Positions 1-6,993 are shown, counted from the first letter of the stretch. The stretch is DNA of 9,133 nt from an uncultured bacterium (GCA_905214155.1 CAJMLC010000072.1:1-9133); one strand, 5' to 3'. The notes: generated by a model from the letters alone, not told the origin. Made by a program: numbers and translations.

Positions 1-60
1 GCGTACGGTCTGTACGTCGAGCCGGTTCTAACGCCGTATTGCCGGAAAAGATCCGCCGAT

Positions 61-1389
61 TTACTGTCCGGTGGCCTGGTCGATCAGCGTGACCTCTACA
101 TCGTGATAGCTTCCGCCGTTATAGAGCGTCAGCGTGATGCTGTCCCCGGCGGTAAACTGGTTCTTGACGCGGTTCAGCTCGTCGATTGAGGTCACGCGCG
201 TGCCGTTAACGGCGGTAATGATATCTCCGGCGGCGACGCCCTTGGCCTGCGCGTCCGACCCGTCGTAGACCGCGCTGATATAGACGCCCTCGGGAAGGTT
301 ATAGTAAATGCGGAACGCCAGCGGCAGCGTGTCATAGCTGATGCCGATGGCCGGACGCCCGGCGACGTAGCCGTTTTCCATAAGCTCTTCCAGAATCGGT
401 TTGGCCACGGCCATCGGGATGGCGAAACCAAGCCCCTCTGCCGTTGTGGAATAATAGCTGCGGAGCTTCATCGTGTTGATGCCGATGACCTGCCCGTAGC
501 AGTTGATCAGTGGGCCGCCGGAGTTGCCGTTGTTGAGCGCGGCATCCGTCTGGATCAGCGTCATCGTCCGGTCGTTGACCTCAAGGTCGCGGTTGATCGC
601 GGAGACGATGCCGCTCGTCATCGTGCCGCGCAGCTGCGCGCCGAGCGGATCGCCGATGGCGACGACGCAGTCGCCCACGGCCAGTTTGCCCGAATCGCCG
701 AACTCCGCGGGCTGCAAGTCCGTCGCGTCCACCTTCAGCACGGCAAGGTCGCTCGCCTCGTCGCTGCCGACGATCGCGGCCTGGAACTGCCGCTCGTCGC
801 TCGTCTGCACGGCGATGACCTGCGCGTTCTCAATGACGTGGTGGTTCGTGATCAGATAGCCGTCCGCCGAGAGGACGATGCCCGTCCCGCTGGACTTGCC
901 GGACTGCGACGAGGCCGTGATGGACACGACGCTCCCGATACATTTTTTATAAATCTCCTGCAGGCTCAGCGCGCCGTCCGCTTCATCCTCGCTTGCAGGC
1001 GTCGCCGGGGCGGCCGGTGATGATTCGATCTCCACGCTCGGCGGATCCTGCGCCGGCTGCGCGGCGAGCGCGCTGCTGGTATCAGCCTCCGGTGTCTCAG
1101 CCTGCGCAGGCGTTTCGCTCTGCGAGACGGTGTGCGTCTCAGCCGGCTGCGCCTGCCGCGTGCCGAAGTAGAGCAGCAGCCCGTTTCCCGTCCGCTGCAC
1201 GTGGATGTCCGCGAAGAACGTCACATACACCACACCGCACGTCAAAATCACCAGCAGCAAAATCGCCACGAACGTCCCCAGCCAGTTGGATCGTTTCCGG
1301 CTGCGGCCCCGGCCCATCGGCGTCGGCTGCGGCCTCGGTCGTTCGCTCGGTTCGTTTTCATAAAACACATTGCGGTCATCAATGCTCAT
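61..1389 (-). CDS. htrA: Membrane-anchored HtrA/DegP-like serine protease with one PDZ domain
   Basis: Trypsin-like protease of the HtrA/DegP family (S1C), expected at the outer face of the membrane, where it degrades misfolded exported proteins. Of 442 residues, 1-35 are a basic, Pro/Arg-rich cytoplasmic tail, about 36-59 are a single membrane segment, and about 78-140 are a low-complexity Ala/Pro/Glu/Ser linker. The protease domain follows at about 143-340 and a PDZ domain at about 345-435. The triad is visible: His184 in TNHHV, Asp214 in SDLAVLKV, and Ser290 in NNGNSGGPL. The PDZ carries the usual GVAAGDIITAVNG stretch. The ATG start is supported by an AGAGGA Shine-Dalgarno sequence at 1397-1402, 7 nt upstream. 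It lies downstream of a same-strand two-component system (ending at 1787), separated by about 400 bp of hairpins. That arrangement resembles stress modules where a kinase/regulator pair controls htrA; control here is inferred. Family assignment is firm, while the specific paralogue name (HtrA, HtrB or YyxA type) is not. Confidence 0.95.
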   Translation of the reverse strand: MSIDDRNVFYENEPSERPRPQPTPMGRGRSRKRSNWLGTFVAILLLVILTCGVVYVTFFADIHVQRTGNGLLLYFGTRQAQPAETHTVSQSETPAQAETPEADTSSALAAQPAQDPPSVEIESSPAAPATPASEDEADGALSLQEIYKKCIGSVVSITASSQSGKSSGTGIVLSADGYLITNHHVIENAQVIAVQTSDERQFQAAIVGSDEASDLAVLKVDATDLQPAEFGDSGKLAVGDCVVAIGDPLGAQLRGTMTSGIVSAINRDLEVNDRTMTLIQTDAALNNGNSGGPLINCYGQVIGINTMKLRSYYSTTAEGLGFAIPMAVAKPILEELMENGYVAGRPAIGISYDTLPLAFRIYYNLPEGVYISAVYDGSDAQAKGVAAGDIITAVNGTRVTSIDELNRVKNQFTAGDSITLTLYNGGSYHDVEVTLIDQATGQ

Positions 1390-1423
1390 GAAGTCATCCT
1401 CTTTGCTGCAAAAATCAAATTTG

Positions 1424-1433
1424 GAAACGTTTC
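1424..1433. promoter_or_regulatory. 10-bp perfect palindrome upstream of htrA (possible operator)
   Basis: GAAACGTTTC is a perfect palindrome 35-44 bp upstream of the htrA start codon. A second, looser mirror, TTTC-gta-GAAA, lies beside it at 1435-1445, so GAAA/TTTC half-sites recur at short spacing. The position suits an operator or the core of the htrA promoter, and the sequence resembles LacI-family type half-sites. It does not fit the CcpA cre consensus because the spacing between TG and CG is one base short. No convincing -35/-10 pair was found on the minus strand nearby; TTGAGA (1454-1459) and TAAAAT (1448-1453) overlap-adjoin but are not correctly spaced to each other. This is a tentative site. 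Confidence 0.3.
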
Positions 1434-1467
1434 ATTTCGTAGAAACGATTTTATCTCAATCGGCATC

Positions 1468-1710
1468 GTAGGGGCGGGCATTGCCCGCCCGAGGCTTTTG
1501 CGCCCCCATTCTTTTCTTTCTCTTTTCGGAGAAAGAAAAGAACCGCCGCGCCCGGTGAAGAAAAGAAAGAGAACCTCCGAAACCGAAAGTGGACCCGTAT
1601 CCCCAAACTGTGACCCAGCGCAGCGGTCACAGTTTGGAAAGGAAGAAGGAGCCAGCGAATATGGAGCTTTCGCCGTCCCGGCGGAAGCGGAATGCAGCTG
1701 GCTTCTTCTG
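1468..1710. repeat. Island of four intergenic stem-loops between kinase gene and htrA
   Basis: This stretch belongs to the roughly 400-bp gap between the histidine kinase stop (1787) and the htrA start (1389). It contains four successive inverted repeats. I: GGGCGGGCA / TGCCCGCCC at 1472-1480 and 1482-1490. II: 14-bp perfect arms at 1509-1522 and 1529-1542 made of TTCTTTTC-type tracts with a TTTTCG loop. III: 13-bp perfect arms CCAAACTGTGACC (1603-1615) and its complement (1625-1637) around a 9-nt loop. IV: near-perfect 13-bp outer arms at 1644-1656 and 1697-1709 enclosing an inner hairpin, CTTTCGCCG-tcc-CGGCGGAAG, with one G-T pair. From memory, similar palindromic units are scattered between genes in Oscillospirales genomes, so these are probably dispersed REP/MITE-like repeats. 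They could also fold in the kinase-to-htrA transcript and shape read-through. Reading frames through it look like by-products of the repeats. No transposase is present. Confidence 0.75.
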
Positions 1711-1786
1711 ACGCCGTGCCGCACGCTATCTTGATGATGGCGGGCAGACAACATTTTACGGATACACCCCAAAGACGGTCTGGCGC

Positions 1787-3214
1787 TTACCGAACCGTCG
1801 GCAGCGTAAAAATGAAATTTGTTACGCCGTTCTCGCTCGTCGCCCAGATGTCGCCGCCGTAGGCGCCGACAATGGTCTTCGCGATGTAGAGCCCGAGGCC
1901 CCAGCCCTCACGGTCGGCCGAGCGGGATTTGTCCGCCTTGTGGAACCGGTCGAACAGGAGCGGCAGCTCGTTCGGGTCGATGGTCGGCCCGGTGTTCTGC
2001 ACCGTGACCTTCGCCTTGCCGCCCTCGAGCGCGAGGAACAGGCCGAGCTTGCCGCCCTGCGGGCAGAACTTGATGGCGTTGTCGAGCAGGTTGTAGACGA
2101 TCTGCGTGATGCCGTCGCGCTCGGCCTTGACCCAGACGGGCCGGTCCGGCAGCTCAACGTCAACGTTCAGGCCCTTGCCGTTGATCTTCTGTTCGAACGT
2201 GATGATCACGTCGCTCATCAGCTCGCCGAGGTCGAACCGCGTCATCCGTGATTCTTCAACGCCCATCGCCTGCAGCCGCGAGATGTCCAGCATATTGCGC
2301 ACGAGGCGGGAAAGCCGCCGTACCTCGCCGGAGACGATCTGCATATAATGCTGCTGCTTCTCCGGCGGGATCGTCCCGTCGAGCATCCCGTCGATATAGC
2401 CGCCGATGGTCGTCATCGGGGTCTTCAGCTCATGCGAGACGTTCGCAACAAACTCCTGCCGCCGCCGCTCGGACGATTCGAGCGAATCGACCATCGTGTT
2501 GAACGCGCGGGCGAGGTCGTTGATCTCGCTCGTATTTTTTGGCGATTCCTCCACGCGCACGCTGAGCTCGCCCCGGCCAAAGCGCCGCGCGGCGTCGGCC
2601 ATCTGGCCGAGCGGACGGACCTGCATCCGCGACAGGAACGACGCGGCCAGCATCGACACCACCAGAACTGCGATCGCCACGTAGAAGAACAGTGTGGACG
2701 AGCGGAGCATGAAATTCTTCGTCTGCGCCATCGGCGCGGACACCAGCACATAGCCGATCTGCTCGCCGTCGCTCGCGAACAGCGTCTGCCCGGCGAGATA
2801 GCGCGATTCGTCATAGATGCCGGAGAGCGTCGTCTCCTCGTACCAGCTGCCGTCCTTCTGGATCTCCGCCAGCAGCACGGGATCGACGCTCTGCCCGATG
2901 TGATCGCAGGAGAACTTCTCGCAGGAACAAATGCGGATCACGCCGTCCGTGTCGCAGAGGAGCGCCTCCGCATCGCCGACCTTGGTGAAAAGGGACAGGC
3001 TGATGTGAAAATCAAAATTGTTCTGCAGATCGCCCACGCTGTCGTAGGCCTCCGCCAGCTCGGCCACGGCCTCCGCGTCGCGGATCATCGTCTGCTGGTT
3101 CTGCGACTCGATCGTGCCCAGCATCAGGAACCGGAACGAAACGCCCGTGATGAGCAGACACAGCAGGAGCAGCGCCGCGATCATCGCAAACTGCCGGCTG
3201 AACGTTGTTTTCAT
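1787..3214 (-). CDS. Two-component sensor histidine kinase (HAMP-HisKA-HATPase)
   Basis: Membrane sensor kinase that should autophosphorylate and pass phosphate to the response regulator encoded just upstream. Of 475 residues, membrane segment 1 is at about 8-31, an extracytoplasmic sensor region spans about 32-172, membrane segment 2 is at about 174-196, and HAMP lies at about 197-249. The dimerisation domain carries the phosphoacceptor His261 in NVSHELKTPMT. The ATP-binding domain has an N box (NLLDNAIKF, 375-383), a G1-like NTGPTI (407-412), an F-box-like LLFDRFHKAD, and G2 GWGLGLYIAK (437-446). The usual Asp of the DxGxG G1 box is Asn here, a variation that also occurs in working kinases of Firmicutes. 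The ectodomain holds four cysteines at 87, 96, 98 and 103. The ATG start is 2 bp after the regulator's stop, with GAGG about 10 nt upstream, inside the end of the regulator gene, so translation is probably coupled. Ligand unknown. Confidence 0.93.
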   Translation of the reverse strand: MKTTFSRQFAMIAALLLLCLLITGVSFRFLMLGTIESQNQQTMIRDAEAVAELAEAYDSVGDLQNNFDFHISLSLFTKVGDAEALLCDTDGVIRICSCEKFSCDHIGQSVDPVLLAEIQKDGSWYEETTLSGIYDESRYLAGQTLFASDGEQIGYVLVSAPMAQTKNFMLRSSTLFFYVAIAVLVVSMLAASFLSRMQVRPLGQMADAARRFGRGELSVRVEESPKNTSEINDLARAFNTMVDSLESSERRRQEFVANVSHELKTPMTTIGGYIDGMLDGTIPPEKQQHYMQIVSGEVRRLSRLVRNMLDISRLQAMGVEESRMTRFDLGELMSDVIITFEQKINGKGLNVDVELPDRPVWVKAERDGITQIVYNLLDNAIKFCPQGGKLGLFLALEGGKAKVTVQNTGPTIDPNELPLLFDRFHKADKSRSADREGWGLGLYIAKTIVGAYGGDIWATSENGVTNFIFTLPTVR

Positions 3215-3216
3215 AC

Positions 3217-3903
3217 TTACAGGACCTCGAATTTATAGCCCACGCCCCAGACCGTCTTCAGGCTCCACTGTTCGCTCACGCCCTCGAGCTTTTCACGCAG
3301 GCGCTTGACGTGGACGTCGACGGTGCGGCTGTCGCCGAAATAGTCAAATCCCCAGACCTCGTCCAGCAGCTGGTTGCGCGTGTAGACGCGGTTCGGCGTA
3401 GACGCGAGGTGATAGAGCAGCTCCATCTCCTTCGGCGGCGTTTCCACGCGCTTGCCGTCCACGATCAGCTCGAACGAGTCGAGGTCGATGATCAGCTTGT
3501 CGAACACGAGGCGGCGCGGCTTTTCCTTGTCGCCGTCGGCAGCCGTCCGGCGGAGCACCGCCTCGATCCGCGCCAGGACCTCCTTCATCTCAAAGGGCTT
3601 CGTGATATAATCGTCCGCGCCCTGCTTCAGACCGGAGACCTTATCGGTCGTCTCGCCCTTGGCCGTCAGCATGATGACCGGCGTCTGGCTGTCCTGCCGG
3701 ATCGCGCGGAGCACGCCCCAGCCGTCCACACCCGGCATCATCACATCCAGCAGCACCAGATCGGGCCGCAGCCTGCGGTAGAGATCGATGCCCTGTGTGC
3801 CGTCGGCGGCGATCGTCGCCTGATAGCCCTCTTTTTCCAGATACAGCCGCAGCAGATCTGCGATATTGTTGTCGTCCTCGACGATGAGGATGCTCTTTGC
3901 CAT
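3217..3903 (-). CDS. OmpR/PhoB-family response regulator
   Basis: DNA-binding response regulator of 228 residues, the normal family length. The receiver domain (about 3-118) has the acidic pair Asp10/Asp11 after Glu9 (ILIVEDD), the phosphoacceptor Asp53 in LLLDVMMPG, Thr80 in MLTAKG and Lys102 in TKPF. A short linker leads to a winged-helix domain (about 130-228) with the typical end of the recognition helix, SRTVDVHVKRLREKLE, and the wing motif KTVWGVGYKF. The start at 3903 gives the family-standard MAKSILIVEDD N-terminus and has AAAGGGG 9 nt upstream. An in-frame ATG at 3939 would add 12 residues (MAAAAPQKGRFG) unlike the family and lacks a good Shine-Dalgarno, so it was not chosen. It is first in a minus-strand operon with the kinase, and likely regulates its own operon and perhaps htrA; its targets cannot be read from the sequence. 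Confidence 0.93.
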   Translation of the reverse strand: MAKSILIVEDDNNIADLLRLYLEKEGYQATIAADGTQGIDLYRRLRPDLVLLDVMMPGVDGWGVLRAIRQDSQTPVIMLTAKGETTDKVSGLKQGADDYITKPFEMKEVLARIEAVLRRTAADGDKEKPRRLVFDKLIIDLDSFELIVDGKRVETPPKEMELLYHLASTPNRVYTRNQLLDEVWGFDYFGDSRTVDVHVKRLREKLEGVSEQWSLKTVWGVGYKFEVL

Positions 3904-4028
3904 TCCAAAACGCCCCTTTTGCGGCGCAGCCGCCGCCATTGTTTTTCTCTATTTTATCACACACGGGACCGCGTGCATGAACATTTTGTAAAAAACCGCG
4001 TTTCCGGCCAAAAACGGTACAAATCCGT

Positions 4029-4057
4029 TTGTCAACCGCTGCCGGATGTGATATGAT
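4029..4057 (+). promoter_or_regulatory. Sigma-A-type extended -10 promoter for the GH3-like gene
   Basis: The -35 element TTGTCA (4029-4034) matches TTGACA at 5 of 6 positions. A 17-bp spacer leads to the -10 element TATGAT (4052-4057), 5 of 6 to TATAAT, preceded by TG (4049-4050) in the extended -10 position. Transcription would begin near 4064, leaving a leader of about 30 nt before the ATG at 4093. In the same 189-bp divergent gap, the minus-strand regulator operon shows only an isolated TAAAAT (3951-3956) without a well-spaced -35, so its promoter is not assigned. Confidence 0.75.
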
Positions 4058-4080
4058 ACAGATACTGACTGGAACAGATG

Positions 4081-4086
4081 GGAGAA
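4081..4086 (+). promoter_or_regulatory. Shine-Dalgarno sequence that decides the GH3-like start
   Basis: GGAGAA lies 6 nt before the ATG at 4093. The earlier in-frame ATG at 4078 overlaps this site and has no comparable ribosome-binding sequence of its own. The start at 4093 is therefore preferred, and the protein begins MEYTPRMLDAAL. Confidence 0.75.
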
Positions 4087-4092
4087 CGAACC

Positions 4093-6198
4093 ATGGAATA
4101 TACACCCCGTATGCTGGATGCCGCCCTGACGGCCCGCAGCGCTGCCGCCGCTGGCATCGTCCTGCTGAAAAATGTACAGAATGCCCTTCCGCTGACTGCC
4201 GCGGACGGTGCGCCGCTGCCGGTCGCCGTGTTCGGCTCCGGCCAGCTCTTTACGCCCTGCTGTACGGCGGCGATGGACCCGTGGCGCAAGGTCTCCGTAC
4301 TGGACGGCCTCGCCGCGAGCGAGGAGGTCAAGCCCGACGCCCTGCTCAGCCACAGATACCGTACCTGGGCGCTCGAGCACCCGGCGGGCGGCGAATATCC
4401 GCTCGGCACACTCAGCATGGAAGAGCTGGCCGCGAACGACCGCGCCGCCATCGTCGTCCTCGCCCGCACGCCCGAACAGACCGGCTGCACGCTGACGGAC
4501 GGCGAGACGCAGATGCTCCGCAGCGTGACCGCCGCCTTTGACCGCACGATCCTTGTCCTCGCCGCGCCCGGCTTCCTCGAGCTGAACGATGCCGCGATGG
4601 CCTGTCAGGCCATCGTCTGGATGGGCATCGCCGGGCAGGAGGCGGGTTCTGCGCTGGCCGACGTCCTGACAGCCAGGGCGCTGCCGATGGGCCGTCTGCC
4701 GTTCTCGTGGCCGGTCTCTCTGGCGGACTTTGACGCGGCAAATGCCCAGGCCGACCAGTTTGTCGGCTACCGCTATTTTGATTCCTTCGGCACGGAGCTG
4801 CGCTGGCCGTTCGGCTACGGCCTCGGCTACGGCACGTGCGCGCTCGGCAGCGTGAGCGTTGGCCTCGACGGCACGGATGTCACCGTCAGCGCCGAAGTGG
4901 AGAACATCGGCGAGACCTGGCCCGCCGCGGAGGCCGTGCAGGTCTATATCTCCCGGCCCGATCCCACCGGAGCCCAGCCGGTCTGGCTGCTCGACTGCTT
5001 CGCCCGCACGAAGCTGCTCGCCCCCGGCGAGCGCGAGACCGTCCAGCTTCGCTTCCCGGTCACCGAGCTTGCCGCCTACCGCGAGAGCGCCTGCTCCTTC
5101 GCGCTGGAGGAGGGATATTACGATGTCCGCGTCGGTTTCCATTCCCGCGGCACGTATATCGCCGGCTCGCTCCGTTCGATGCAGCGCGCGATGGTGCAGG
5201 CCGTCACGCCGCTCCGTCTGGATGCCCCGGCGAATGACCGCGTGCGTGACCGCAAAGCCGCATTCACCTATCCCGGCGAGGCCGAGGAACTGACCGCTGC
5301 GCACAAGTATGCCATCCGCATCTCCCCGCGCAATCTCCCGAAGCGCAGCCGCAAAAAGGGCCGCGATTTCCAGGGCTGCTACGGTGACAACGAAGTACAT
5401 ACGCTCGACGATGTCCGCGCGGGCCGGTGCAGCGTATTTACGCTGGTCGCCTCGATGGACGACCACAGCCTACGGCAGCTCGTCGACCAGTTCGGCTTCT
5501 GCCCGGCGTCGGTGCCCGGCGCACTGGGTGCATCCGCCGCGATCGAGCGTTATCGTATCCCGGCGATGCAGCTCGCTGCCGGGCCCGAGGGCCTCTGCCT
5601 GACCAAAGAGATCCGCGGCGACGACGACGAGATCGTCCGCCGGCAATATACCACGGCCTTCCCGTCGGCTGCGCTGCTGGCCGCCGCATTCTCGCCGGAT
5701 GTCTGCCGGGCCGTTGGCCGGGCCATCGGCCGGGAAATGCAGGAGTTCGGTATCCATCTCTGGCTGGCCCCGAGCCTGGGTCTGCTTGCCGATCCGCGCG
5801 CCGCAGACGCCGCGGGCCGCTGGTCGGAGGACCCGGTGCTCACCGGCGTTCTGGCCGCGGCGCTGGCCGAAGGCGTTTCGAAGTATGGCGCAGCCGTGCT
5901 TCGCCATGGAGATCTGCCGGAAGATGCCGCAATGAGCCAGTCCGCCCTCCGCGATGCCTGGCTCCTCCCGTATGAAATTGCAGCGGGCAGCTATCGTGCG
6001 GCACTGATCCCGAGCGGCACATTCTGCGGCGAAGTCCTCGGCGAGGACAGCCTGCTCGTGCGCTCGTGGATCGTAGACAGCAGCTATCGCGGCATGTTCC
6101 TCGCCGACGGCGAGCGCTACGTCTCCGGCCCGCAGCGCATGGATCTCGAACGCTCAGCGCTCCGCATTCTGAAATTGATGCTAGATATTACAAAATAA
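4093..6198 (+). CDS. Circularly permuted GH3-family protein with degenerate active site
   Basis: A 701-residue protein with the parts of a family-3 glycoside hydrolase in permuted order: the GH3 C-terminal alpha/beta domain first (about 10-250), a fibronectin-III-like domain next (about 251-370), and the TIM-barrel part last (about 430-701). Hallmarks are AAAAGIVLLKN (17-27), WMGIAGQEAG (176-185), YFDSFGTELRWPFGYGLGYG (228-247) and WSEDP (577-581). This order is known from ruminococcal and Butyrivibrio beta-glucosidases, which are usually longer. The barrel is shortened and eroded. The substrate-binding Asp of the canonical DGPAG is Ala496 (AGPEG), the Arg of GRNFE is replaced (ADAAG), and the KHF element reads RHG (604-606) with about 8 residues missing after it. 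Asp672 in YRGMFLADG aligns with the usual nucleophile. There is no signal peptide, so it is cytoplasmic. Substrate unknown: it could be a divergent glycosidase or a non-catalytic sugar-binding relative. Confidence 0.85.
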   Translation: MEYTPRMLDAALTARSAAAAGIVLLKNVQNALPLTAADGAPLPVAVFGSGQLFTPCCTAAMDPWRKVSVLDGLAASEEVKPDALLSHRYRTWALEHPAGGEYPLGTLSMEELAANDRAAIVVLARTPEQTGCTLTDGETQMLRSVTAAFDRTILVLAAPGFLELNDAAMACQAIVWMGIAGQEAGSALADVLTARALPMGRLPFSWPVSLADFDAANAQADQFVGYRYFDSFGTELRWPFGYGLGYGTCALGSVSVGLDGTDVTVSAEVENIGETWPAAEAVQVYISRPDPTGAQPVWLLDCFARTKLLAPGERETVQLRFPVTELAAYRESACSFALEEGYYDVRVGFHSRGTYIAGSLRSMQRAMVQAVTPLRLDAPANDRVRDRKAAFTYPGEAEELTAAHKYAIRISPRNLPKRSRKKGRDFQGCYGDNEVHTLDDVRAGRCSVFTLVASMDDHSLRQLVDQFGFCPASVPGALGASAAIERYRIPAMQLAAGPEGLCLTKEIRGDDDEIVRRQYTTAFPSAALLAAAFSPDVCRAVGRAIGREMQEFGIHLWLAPSLGLLADPRAADAAGRWSEDPVLTGVLAAALAEGVSKYGAAVLRHGDLPEDAAMSQSALRDAWLLPYEIAAGSYRAALIPSGTFCGEVLGEDSLLVRSWIVDSSYRGMFLADGERYVSGPQRMDLERSALRILKLMLDITK

Positions 6199-6211
6199 TG
6201 CTGAAATCGTG

Positions 6212-6259
6212 CAAAAAAGTTCCGCCCTCTGACGCAGGCGCGCCGGAGGGCGGTTTTTT
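6212..6259. terminator. Bidirectional intrinsic terminator between GH3-like gene and spoVT
   Basis: An 8-bp perfect stem, CCGCCCTC (6222-6229) with GAGGGCGG (6246-6253), is followed on the plus strand by six T (6254-6259). On the minus strand it is followed by a T run (the A tract at 6212-6217). It lies 23 bp after the plus-strand stop, and its plus-strand T tract overlaps the spoVT stop codon, so it can end both convergent transcripts. Confidence 0.88.
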
Positions 6260-6797
6260 AATTTTCCATCTGACGGCCCAGGAAACCAGCCACGGTCTGC
6301 ACCAGCTTCTGGTCGGCCTCGGTCAGCGGCGCATCCTGCTCATCCAACAGGAGCATCACGGCCCCCATCAGGTCGCCCTCGGCCAGGATCGGCGCGGCCA
6401 CGCCAAGATGATACCGCGCGTCCTCACAGACGCGGATGGGCGTCTGCCCCGCTTCATAGCGGTAGATGCGCCGGGACTCCATCAGATGCTCCAGCTCCTG
6501 CGAGGCGCGCTTGTCGGTCAGCTCGCGGCGCGGCACGCCGGAGGTCGCGATCAGCGTGTCGCGGTCGCAGACGGCGGCGATGTGCCCGGTGTTTTTGCCC
6601 ATCGATTCGCAGATCTGCGCGGCGAACTCCGTCAGGTCGCCCATGGGCGAATATTTTTTGAAAATGACCTCCCCGTCCTTTTCTGTATAGATCTCCAACG
6701 GGTCGCCCTCGCGGATGCGGAGTGTCCGGCGGATCTCCTTGGGGATGACGACGCGGCCGAGGTCGTCGATGCGGCGCACGATTCCTGTTGCTTTCAT
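6258..6797 (-). CDS. spoVT: Stage V sporulation protein T (AbrB-type regulator with GAF domain)
   Basis: Transcription regulator which, in Bacillus and Clostridia, modulates forespore (sigma-G) gene expression during late sporulation. Of 179 residues, the length expected for SpoVT, the N-terminal swapped-hairpin AbrB DNA-binding domain (about 1-50) contains the highly conserved ATGIVRRIDDLGRVVIPKEI and GDPLEIYTEKDGEV. A C-terminal GAF-like domain (about 55-179) includes CDRDTLIATSG and AAPILAEGDLMGAVMLL, and ends FLGRQMEN, as is typical. The ATG at 6797 has GGGAG (6806-6810) 8 nt upstream. The reading frame stays open further upstream, but that part shows no family similarity and lies in the divergent promoter region. 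It is divergent from the phosphodiesterase gene and convergent with the GH3-like gene, apparently monocistronic. No clear sigma-G promoter was recognised by eye. Its presence implies a spore-forming lineage. Confidence 0.96.
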   Translation of the reverse strand: MKATGIVRRIDDLGRVVIPKEIRRTLRIREGDPLEIYTEKDGEVIFKKYSPMGDLTEFAAQICESMGKNTGHIAAVCDRDTLIATSGVPRRELTDKRASQELEHLMESRRIYRYEAGQTPIRVCEDARYHLGVAAPILAEGDLMGAVMLLLDEQDAPLTEADQKLVQTVAGFLGRQMEN

Positions 6798-6938
6798 ATC
6801 TCGCTCTCCCTTGTCGATTGGTTGTGCTTGTAGTCTTTGCAGGTTTTGGGAGAATATGCGCCGCCGCGCGCCGGTGCGGCAGCATCCATTTTTTACATCC
6901 CGCACAGAGCCGTTACAAAGAATTGCAGTGATTTTTAC

Positions 6939-6966
6939 GTGACAGCGGCAATTCGTATGGTATAAT
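6939..6966 (+). promoter_or_regulatory. Extended -10 promoter for the phosphodiesterase gene
   Basis: A perfect -10 TATAAT (6961-6966) is preceded by TG at 6958-6959 (extended -10). A -35-like GTGACA (6939-6944) matches TTGACA at 5 of 6 positions with a 16-bp spacer. Transcription would begin near 6973, about 34 nt before the GTG start. This should be a strong housekeeping-type promoter. Confidence 0.8.
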
Positions 6967-6993
6967 AGCATGGAATCCAAAAGATGACGACAG

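Noticed and set aside
2..16. Small inverted repeat CGTAC-ggtct-GTACG downstream of htrA as a terminator
   Set aside because: Only 5 bp of stem, with no T tract visible before the window edge; nothing else recognisable in 1-60.
1422..1435. CcpA catabolite-response (cre) site upstream of htrA
   Set aside because: The spacing between TG and the central CG is one base too short for the cre consensus.
1386..1772. Minus-strand 128-codon reading frame whose TGA overlaps the htrA ATG (ATGA), looking like a translationally coupled gene
   Set aside because: Most of it is translated from the palindromic repeat island; the peptide is low-complexity with no recognisable domain, and the AGAGGA ribosome site at 1397-1402 suffices for htrA.
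2348..3238. 296-codon plus-strand open frame opposite the histidine kinase
   Set aside because: The translation is Arg/His/Leu-rich with no domain; the kinase motifs on the other strand are unambiguous.
3904..3939. Longer start for the response regulator, adding 12 residues
   Set aside because: The extension is unlike the family N-terminus and lacks a good ribosome site, while the ATG at 3903 gives the standard start and has AAAGGGG upstream.
3949..5466. 505-codon minus-strand open frame opposite the GH3-like gene
   Set aside because: It is antisense to a well-supported gene with promoter, ribosome site and family motifs; long open antisense frames are expected in GC-rich DNA, and the translation resembles no family.
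6066..6833. 255-codon plus-strand frame across the end of the GH3-like gene and spoVT
   Set aside because: It runs antisense through spoVT and across the bidirectional terminator, with no recognisable domain.
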